DNA of 63,224 nt, taken from NCBI GenBank assembly GCA_947571135.1, contig CANOWY010000006.1:1-63224 (forward strand). The letters are read 5' to 3'. The translations under genes and the position numbers were made by a program. The stretch comes from an uncultured Mycoplasmatota bacterium (lineage in GTDB: Bacteria; Bacillota_I; Bacilli_A; RF39; UBA660). Below the pieces are notes generated by a model that saw only the letters and a list, made by a program, of their open reading frames with translations, made no database searches and was not told the DNA's origin. This document shows, in pieces, positions 54,805-61,249 of the stretch (its first letter is position 1; each line of letters begins with the position of its first letter).

Positions 54805-56712
54805 TTATTTTCTAAAATCATCTTCTAAAGTAAAATCAACATTTTCGTTAATCCACTCTTTTCTAGGCTCTACTTGATCCCCCATTAAAAGGTGAATTCG
54901 TTTTTCTGCAACGGCTGCATCTGTTAAATTGACACGAAGGAGTCTTCTGTTTCTTGGATCCATAGTTGTTTCATAGAGTTCTTCTGCATTCATTTCCCCT
55001 AATCCTTTAAAACGTTGTACTTTAAAGTTTCCTTTTAATTCACTTTTTCGTTTTGCTAATTCTTCGTCGTCGGCAATATACTCTTTTCCTTTGTTTCCAT
55101 GTTCAATAGAATAAAGAGGAGGTGTTGCTATATAAAGCATTCCTTCTTCAATCAAAGGACGCATGAAACGATAAAAGAAAGTAATCAAAAGAATTTGTAT
55201 GTGAGAACCATCTACATCGGCATCGGTCATAATAATAATTTTTCCGTAATTCGAGTCTTTGGGGTCAAAGTCAGCACCCAATCCTGCTCCAATTGCATAT
55301 TCAATTTGTTTAAGTTCCGCATTTGCTTCTATATCATGAGTACTTGCTTTTTCACAGTTTAACACCTTACCACGAAGAGGTAGTATTGCTTGTGTTTCAC
55401 GATTACGAAAAGACTTCGCAGAACCACCCGCACTATCTCCTTCGACTAAGAATAATTCATTTTTCTTATAATCTCTTCCAGTTGCTTTGGCTAACTTTTC
55501 ACTTAAAACTCGTTCTTTGGAATTCTTTCCAGTTCCTTTTCTTGCTGCTTCTCTTGCTTTTCTTGCCGCCTCTCTTGCAACACGACTTTTCATGGCTTTC
55601 TCTAGAATAGTTAGAGCAATTTCTTTATTTTCTTCTAAAAAGAATTTTAAGTTTTCGTATGTAATAGATTCTGTAACACTTTTGGCTTCTGGTGTTCCTA
55701 ATTTCCCTTTGGTTTGGCCTTCAAATTGTAATAATTTTTCTGGTATTTTTAAACTAATAATAGCACTTAGGCCTTCTCTTACGTCACTACCTTCTAAATT
55801 AGAATCACGACCCTTAATTAAATTATTGCTTCGAGCATAATCATTAAATGCTTTGGTAATTCCTGTTTTAAAGCCCACTTCATGAGAACCACCATCGCTT
55901 GTTTTTACATTATTCACAAAACTTAAAATATTCTCATTATAAGAATCACTATACTGCATTGCTATATCGACTTCAATATCATTTTTATTACTTGTAAAAT
56001 GTATAGGTTTATGTAAAACATTTTTATTTTCATTAATATATTCTACAAAACTAACTAGTCCGTTTTCGTAGTGAAACTCGCAATTTTTGTTGTCTTTCAC
56101 GTCTTCTATAATTACTTTTAAATTTGGAAGTAAAAATGCACTTTCTTGCATTCTTTCTACAATCGTTGTATAAGAAAAACTTGCATTTTTAAACATTTCA
56201 TAATCTGGCAAGAATGTAACAACTGTTCCTGTTTTTTTTGATTCCCCTATTGTTTTTAAAGGACTTTCAACTTGACCACCATTAAAAAACCTAATATTAC
56301 TAATTTTTCCTTCGTTATAAATTGTAACGTCCATTCTTTTAGACAAAGCATTTACAACACTTGCTCCAACACCATGCAATCCTCCACTTACTTTATACCC
56401 ATCCGTTTCAAATTTACCACCTGCATGCAATACAGTATAAATAACTTCTGGAGTAGACTTACCCGATTCATGCATTCCTATGGGAACCCCACGACCATTA
56501 TCGCTTATTGTTATACTTTCATCTGGGTTTAACGTAATTTTGATTGTATCTCCAAATCCATTAATAATCTCATCAATTGCATTATCTACAATTTCCCAAA
56601 TTAAATGATGAAGACCACGCTTATCAGTAGACCCTATGTACATACCAGGTCTTTTACGTACGGCTTCTAAACCTTCTAAAATCTTAATTGACGATGCATC
56701 ATATTTTGACAT
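54805..56712 (-). CDS. parE: DNA topoisomerase IV subunit B
   Basis: A 635-residue ATPase subunit. GHKL motifs IVDNAIDE, DNGRGVPIG and GGLHGVGASVVNALS; transducer; Toprim motifs EGDSAGGSAK and DADVDGSHIQ; C-terminal RFKGLGEMN with PRNRRLLRV. Length is ParE/GyrB type; pairing with a ParC-like A subunit supports topoisomerase IV. Own promoter upstream. Confidence 0.93.
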   Translation of the reverse strand: MSKYDASSIKILEGLEAVRKRPGMYIGSTDKRGLHHLIWEIVDNAIDEIINGFGDTIKITLNPDESITISDNGRGVPIGMHESGKSTPEVIYTVLHAGGKFETDGYKVSGGLHGVGASVVNALSKRMDVTIYNEGKISNIRFFNGGQVESPLKTIGESKKTGTVVTFLPDYEMFKNASFSYTTIVERMQESAFLLPNLKVIIEDVKDNKNCEFHYENGLVSFVEYINENKNVLHKPIHFTSNKNDIEVDIAMQYSDSYNENILSFVNNVKTSDGGSHEVGFKTGITKAFNDYARSNNLIKGRDSNLEGSDVREGLSAIISLKIPEKLLQFEGQTKGKLGTPEAKSVTESITYENLKFFLEENKEIALTILEKAMKSRVAREAARKAREAARKGTGKNSKERVLSEKLAKATGRDYKKNELFLVEGDSAGGSAKSFRNRETQAILPLRGKVLNCEKASTHDIEANAELKQIEYAIGAGLGADFDPKDSNYGKIIIMTDADVDGSHIQILLITFFYRFMRPLIEEGMLYIATPPLYSIEHGNKGKEYIADDEELAKRKSELKGNFKVQRFKGLGEMNAEELYETTMDPRNRRLLRVNLTDAAVAEKRIHLLMGDQVEPRKEWINENVDFTLEDDFRK

Positions 56713-56728
56713 GTTACCACCTTAAACA

Positions 56729-56757
56729 AGTATAGCATAAAAAAAAAGACGGTGCAA
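56729..56757 (-). promoter_or_regulatory. parE promoter
   Basis: Minus-strand TTGCAC, 17-base spacer and TATACT, embedded in the terminator of the upstream small unit. Confidence 0.6.
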
Positions 56758-56769
56758 AACGCAACTGTC
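56739..56769 (-). terminator. Terminator upstream of parE
   Basis: GACAGTTGC pairs with GCACCGTC (one bulge) around GTTTT, followed by nine T. It ends a short transcript from the 56781-57061 region. Confidence 0.6.
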
Positions 56770-56780
56770 AAATTAATGTC

Positions 56781-56903
56781 TTATATAACTCTTGAAGAAT
56801 GCATTTCCTTCCAAATTTTCACAATGGGTAAAATTTCTTTTTCAGATAAAGTTCCCCTATTTCTTTGCTCTTCCGTTAAGAATAAGGAAAAAGAAACTAG
56901 CAT
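56781..56903 (-). CDS. Possible 40-residue ORF, second of an overlapping pair
   Basis: Reads MLVSFSLFLTEEQRNRGT and continues to RVI. Its ATG overlaps the stop of the 54-codon frame upstream (ATGCTAG), so the two could be one gene with a frameshift. No family recognised. Confidence 0.3.
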   Translation of the reverse strand: MLVSFSLFLTEEQRNRGTLSEKEILPIVKIWKEMHSSRVI

Positions 56904-57061
56904 TGGCGTACAATTTGCAGTTCTTTTACATTACTTTTTCCATTACTAAACTTTAACCCTTCCCTTGGGTCCAATAGATTCTGAAAATATAAAACATTTC
57001 TTAATTTCATTTTTTGAAAATCTATTGTCTCTTTAAAATTTCGTTGAATTTTTATTTTCAT
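56897..57061 (-). CDS. Possible small basic protein (54 aa)
   Basis: A 54-residue basic ORF (MKIKIQRNFKETIDFQKMKL) with AAAGGAA eight bases before ATG and a TATAAT about 30 bases upstream. It is bracketed by terminators on both sides, which supports a transcribed unit of its own. Family unknown. Confidence 0.4.
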   Translation of the reverse strand: MKIKIQRNFKETIDFQKMKLRNVLYFQNLLDPREGLKFSNGKSNVKELQIVRQC

Positions 57062-57105
57062 AAAATCATTCCTTTATGAAAATGTATTATACAATATATA
57101 AAAAG

Positions 57106-57129
57106 CAAAAAAAGACTAATTAACTAGCC
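57106..57129 (-). terminator. Terminator of the TasA-like gene
   Basis: GGCTA pairs with TAGTC around GTTAAT, followed by seven T. Confidence 0.5.
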
Positions 57130-57779
57130 TCTTCTAACTTAGTAGCCGTAGCAATAGTAGAAATCCCTGCCTCAAACGTTTGCCCTTCAATTCCTGGCGT
57201 GATGATATTTCCTTGTTTATCTCGTACAGCATTTTTTCCACTTTCATCTATCCATAATCTTAAACTATAAGTTGCTACACCACCATCATCGCTTGCATCA
57301 TCTGTCTTCCCTTTTAAAGTTCCTGTACCAATTTCATAAGATTTTAGAATCGTTTTGTCAAATGTAAAATGAGATTTATCTAGATTTACTTTTGCAGTAT
57401 CTAGCGTTTGTGCTGTTCCAACTGCATCATCAGATTTTACCAAAGAATATTTAATTAAACTATCATCTAATTTTGTCCCTGTCACTTCTAGTGTGTTTAA
57501 ATAAATTGTATATTTGGCATCAACAGAACAAGTATTTTTTACTTTAAAAATATAAGGTGTCAATTTCATACCGTTTGTATCTTTCATAGGATAAGTGTTT
57601 CCTAAATTAATCGAATTACTTATATCTTCAAATTCAATTGAAAAACAACCAGTTTCAATTATATTTTCTGTCTCTTGATAAATAGTTACTTTCCATAACG
57701 CATAACTACTTGAAAGAAATAAAGTCATCACCATTAAAATCGCTATTACAGCAAGTGGAATACGATATCTTAAACGCAT
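57120..57779 (-). CDS. TasA/SipW-type secreted surface protein
   Basis: A 219-residue protein with an N-terminal hydrophobic segment ending SSSYALWKVTIYQ, the pattern of SipW-dependent-type signal peptides. The rest shares the NTYPMKDTNGMKLTPYIFKVKNTC block with surface proteins A and B but has no C-terminal lectin-like domain and no G tract. It may be a fibre subunit or the fixed core of this surface family. Monocistronic between the YlbL-like protease and its terminator. Confidence 0.75.
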   Translation of the reverse strand: MRLRYRIPLAVIAILMVMTLFLSSSYALWKVTIYQETENIIETGCFSIEFEDISNSINLGNTYPMKDTNGMKLTPYIFKVKNTCSVDAKYTIYLNTLEVTGTKLDDSLIKYSLVKSDDAVGTAQTLDTAKVNLDKSHFTFDKTILKSYEIGTGTLKGKTDDASDDGGVATYSLRLWIDESGKNAVRDKQGNIITPGIEGQTFEAGISTIATATKLEEAS

Positions 57780-57845
57780 ATAATCTTCACCTATTTTTCT
57801 ATTCTCTGTTTCTATTATAGAATAAAAAAAAGGTTTTGAAAAGTA

Positions 57846-58856
57846 CTAATTTTCTTTTTCTAAAGCCATAATGGCTTCTTCTAAAGTTTTTACTGGAACC
57901 AACTTTAGTTCTAAATGATTTCTCTCTTTAACTTCTTTTGCTTCTTCATAATTTTCGTAAGGACACAAGAAAGTATTGGCTTTTGCTTTTTCAGCACCTA
58001 AAAGCTTATATTTAATTCCGCCAATTTCTCCAACATTTCCGTCAATATCAATTGTACCCGTTCCCACTATTTTTCTTCCTTTTGTTATATCCTCTTCTGT
58101 TAAAGCATTGTAAATAGAAAGGGCTGTCATAAGGCCACCACTGGAACCAGATTCACTTGCTTTTGTTTCAATTGTAATTTTAGGTTCTGTTTCATATTCA
58201 AATTTATTGACTATTGAAATTCCCACCTTTAGACTTCCTTCTATTTCGTAAACATTCGCTTTACAATTTTTTTCTTCGCCATCACGTAAAACCCTAAAAT
58301 ATACTTCCTCATCTTTTGCTAATGAATTAATATAGGATTGCAAATCACTAAGAGTAGAAAATTCTTTCTCATTTACCTTTAAAATAACGTCTCCTACTTC
58401 TAGATTGGTTTGGGCTTCTTTCGTAATATATGTAACAACATGATGAATAGCCTTTATATTTACTTCTTTATTAGCCAGTTTATATGCACTAAGAGTAGCA
58501 TTGTCTAATCCTTCTTCTAGATAAAGACGATCTCTTACAATTGAATCATCTACTGTTTCATCTTCATAGGTAATGCTCTTTGCTTCTACCAAATCCCAAT
58601 TTGGTAAAACAAAAGATAGTAAGATAAAGGGAATTTTTCCTTTCATCATAGAAACATATGCCATATTTAAACTCCCTTTTGTTTCATAGCCATCTTCTAC
58701 TTTTACTCGATTATTTAAATCAATCGTGCCCCCTGGTCGATAAATGACAAAAGGCATTTCATAAAAGAATAAAAAAATTAAAATAACAATTGTAAGTAAA
58801 AATTTATAATTTTCTTTTATGTAATTTTTTATTTTTTCATATACTTTATTAACCAT
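57846..58856 (-). CDS. YlbL/SepM-type PDZ-Lon serine protease
   Basis: A 336-residue membrane-anchored protease. One N-terminal helix, a PDZ domain (VGDVILKVNEKEFSTLSDLQSYI) near residue 155 and an S16 Lon-type domain with catalytic Ser in ASESGSSGGLMTALSIYN and Lys in GGIKYKLLGAEKAKA. SepM relatives trim extracellular peptide pheromones; Bacillus YlbL cleaves a cell-division inhibitor. Divergent from the YlbJ-like gene 39 bases away. Confidence 0.9.
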   Translation of the reverse strand: MVNKVYEKIKNYIKENYKFLLTIVILIFLFFYEMPFVIYRPGGTIDLNNRVKVEDGYETKGSLNMAYVSMMKGKIPFILLSFVLPNWDLVEAKSITYEDETVDDSIVRDRLYLEEGLDNATLSAYKLANKEVNIKAIHHVVTYITKEAQTNLEVGDVILKVNEKEFSTLSDLQSYINSLAKDEEVYFRVLRDGEEKNCKANVYEIEGSLKVGISIVNKFEYETEPKITIETKASESGSSGGLMTALSIYNALTEEDITKGRKIVGTGTIDIDGNVGEIGGIKYKLLGAEKAKANTFLCPYENYEEAKEVKERNHLELKLVPVKTLEEAIMALEKEN

Positions 58857-58895
58857 AGTATCACCACCATAATTATAGCAAAGGAAAGGAAGAAT

Positions 58896-59804
58896 ATGAA
58901 AACTTTTTTAAAAAACAATTTAGTTATTTTCTTTACTTTATTTTTTCTATTTTTATTATTTTATCAAAATAGTACTTTTAAAACATGTATAATAAAAGGG
59001 TGTTTTCTCTTTTTTGAACAAGTATTTCCTTCTTTATTTCCAATGTTTATTATAAATGATATTTTAATGAACTACAATTTTTTTAGCATTATTGAAAAAA
59101 GTATTAATAAAATATTTCAAAAAATATTTGGATTTTCTACAATGGCTTCTTATATATTTGTTATGTCTTTATTTTCTGGTACTCCTACTAATGCTTATTT
59201 AATAACAAATTTAGTAAAAGAAAAAAAAATAAATCAGAAGGACGCTGCTATTATTCTTTCTTATTCTTGTTTTTTAAATCCCCTATTTTTATATAATATG
59301 TTAAATGCTATTTTCCATAATACACATATTACATTTAAAATCATACTTATCCATTATACACTTAACTTTATAACGGCGCTTTTCTTCAATAAGTATCCTT
59401 ATGAAAAAAGAAACTTTTTTACATCAAATCCAAAACCTTTTACAAAAGTACTAGCGAATAGTCTAAAAAGAAGTACCAATACTTTTTTTCTTATTTTAGG
59501 CACGATTATTTTTTATTTTATACTATGCGAAGGAATTTCTATGTTTCTAAATTCTCCTATACTAAATTGTTTAATAAATGGGGTATTAGAAACAACTGGC
59601 GGTCTTTCTAAACTTATTCTTCTAAATATAAATCACCATCTAAAAGAAATATTGGCTTGTTTTTTTATTTCTTTTGGTGGCTTAAGTATACACACACAAA
59701 TCAAAAATATTATAGAAGAAGAAAATATATCTTATAAATTTTTCTTTTGTTCAAAACTTATTCAAGGAATTCTATCAACACTGGTTTGCATGATAATACC
59801 CTAA
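58896..59804 (+). CDS. YlbJ-like membrane protein (gate domain)
   Basis: A 302-residue polytopic protein with about eight helices. FEQVFPSLFPMFIINDILM, MSLFSGTPTNAYLITNLVKE and the C-terminal FGGLSIHTQI match YlbJ, a nucleoside-recognition (gate) domain protein needed for spore formation in Bacillus. In Bacillus ylbJ also neighbours ylbL. Its role in a possibly non-sporulating host is unclear. Confidence 0.85.
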   Translation: MKTFLKNNLVIFFTLFFLFLLFYQNSTFKTCIIKGCFLFFEQVFPSLFPMFIINDILMNYNFFSIIEKSINKIFQKIFGFSTMASYIFVMSLFSGTPTNAYLITNLVKEKKINQKDAAIILSYSCFLNPLFLYNMLNAIFHNTHITFKIILIHYTLNFITALFFNKYPYEKRNFFTSNPKPFTKVLANSLKRSTNTFFLILGTIIFYFILCEGISMFLNSPILNCLINGVLETTGGLSKLILLNINHHLKEILACFFISFGGLSIHTQIKNIIEEENISYKFFFCSKLIQGILSTLVCMIIP

Positions 59805-60374
59805 ATCTGTTCGATTAGGAAATGCATTATCTAAATCAAGAATATCTTTTTTTTCTCCTATATAGAAAAATTCTAAATCGTCAATATAATTTTGTTTTTT
59901 TGTATTTACAATAACAGGAATTGTTAATTTTACCGAAAAAAATTCTCCTTCTGTTTTTAAAATAGGGGTTGATAAACTAGTACTATAACTTACACAATTA
60001 ATTCCTAATTTTGTATTTTCTGTTTCTTTTTCAAGCAACCATTTTTCTGTGCTTAAATTATTTGTATACATAATGGAATCACGTAGTACAGTAAGCCTTC
60101 CTGTCGTATGATCTGCGTAAGAAAATTCCACTATAAATTCTCCTTCATTTTGCGTTCTATCTGTTAAACCAATTAATTTTCTTTCTAAAAAATCTGTTTG
60201 AATATATTTAATAATAGTTGCTCTTTTTTGTTGATTATCTCGATTATAATCTGTTGTATTATCACTATACCTTACATCAACAAGTAACCGAAACAAAAAC
60301 ATAATTACAATAGAAATTAAAGCAATGCTTACAATTAATTCTACTAAAGTAATTCCTTTGTTATCTAACTTCAT
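59775..60374 (-). CDS. Prepilin-like protein (minor pseudopilin)
   Basis: A 199-residue protein with class III leader KLDNKGITLVELIVSIALISIVIMFLF, including Glu5, and a beta-rich C-terminal domain. It overlaps the next prepilin gene upstream by four bases (ATGA) and the YlbJ-like gene tail to tail by 30 bases. ComGF-like or PulJ-like position in a pseudopilus is likely. Confidence 0.8.
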   Translation of the reverse strand: MKLDNKGITLVELIVSIALISIVIMFLFRLLVDVRYSDNTTDYNRDNQQKRATIIKYIQTDFLERKLIGLTDRTQNEGEFIVEFSYADHTTGRLTVLRDSIMYTNNLSTEKWLLEKETENTKLGINCVSYSTSLSTPILKTEGEFFSVKLTIPVIVNTKKQNYIDDLEFFYIGEKKDILDLDNAFPNRTDLGYYHANQC

Positions 60375-60952
60375 GATAATTCCCCCAAACTAATGGTGGC
60401 ATAATAAAATCTACAATCATCTCCTACACATGCTTCTCCTTCTTTAGTTTCTGCATATTCAATAATAATGCGATATCCTTCTTTTCCATCTCCACCAATT
60501 GTTTTTAAATAAGCAGATGCTGTTTCGTTTACTTGTACAAGAACTTCACATGGTCCACTTTGGTTAGTACAAGTTTGTAATATACTTAAATCATTGTACG
60601 TTAAGTACATATTGCTTACATGCAATTCTGCCAATAAATTTTCACATAACCCTTTGTTATCTTCTTCATTAATGAAAATATTATTTGTACAACCAAAACC
60701 AGTTAACAAAGCAATAGGCTTATCTGGATTATCTTTATTTAAACTTAAAGTCATAGAGTCCATACGAAAATTTCTAAAAAATTTCTCTAAATAATAGGTT
60801 CGATACAAATAAGCTGAATCATTATACGTTATTCTTGTTTTTTCTTTTCTTACAATAGCACTATACGTAGAATAAAGCATTAATAAAGAGGCTGTAAGTA
60901 CAGCAACAACAACTAAAGTTTCTACAAATACAAATCCCTTTTTATTTCTCAT
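60371..60952 (-). CDS. Prepilin-like protein with long leader
   Basis: A 193-residue protein. MRNKKGFVFVETLVVVAVLTASLLML is a prepilin N-terminus with Glu5. The body contains several Cys pairs (FGCTNN, QTCTNQSGPC, EACVGDDC) suggesting disulfides outside the cell. Start 60952 follows GGAAGTGG; an upstream ATG would add 24 residues and disrupt the leader. Coupled to the next prepilin. Confidence 0.8.
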   Translation of the reverse strand: MRNKKGFVFVETLVVVAVLTASLLMLYSTYSAIVRKEKTRITYNDSAYLYRTYYLEKFFRNFRMDSMTLSLNKDNPDKPIALLTGFGCTNNIFINEEDNKGLCENLLAELHVSNMYLTYNDLSILQTCTNQSGPCEVLVQVNETASAYLKTIGGDGKEGYRIIIEYAETKEGEACVGDDCRFYYATISLGELS

Positions 60953-61039
60953 AGTGCCACTTCCTATTGTATTTATTATAGTAAAATTAATTTGTTTTGT
61001 AAAGGTTCCAGAAAAAAACGACATAACTAAATATCGTTT

Positions 61040-61249
61040 TTACAACTTTATAAAATCATATTTTCCATTTTTCATTTGAATTAAAAATTTACATTCACAT
61101 ATTTCTAGCATTTTTAAAAAAGTTTCTAAAGGAATCTTATTTGTGCCATTTTCATATCTTGAATATTGTTGTTGCGTTATTCCCATAGCTTCTGCTAAAT
61201 CACATTGCTTAAAACCACAACTCTTACGGATTTCTCTTATATTTATCAT
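61040..61249 (-). CDS. Small XRE-family regulator B
   Basis: A 69-residue HTH protein: REIRKSCGFKQCDLAEAMGITQQQYSRYENGTNKIPLETFLKML. It overlaps the stop of surface gene B by four bases (ATGA) and is the paralogue of the regulator at 44856 in sequence, size and position. Likely autoregulator or cross-regulator of the surface modules (inference). Confidence 0.88.
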   Translation of the reverse strand: MINIREIRKSCGFKQCDLAEAMGITQQQYSRYENGTNKIPLETFLKMLEICECKFLIQMKNGKYDFIKL

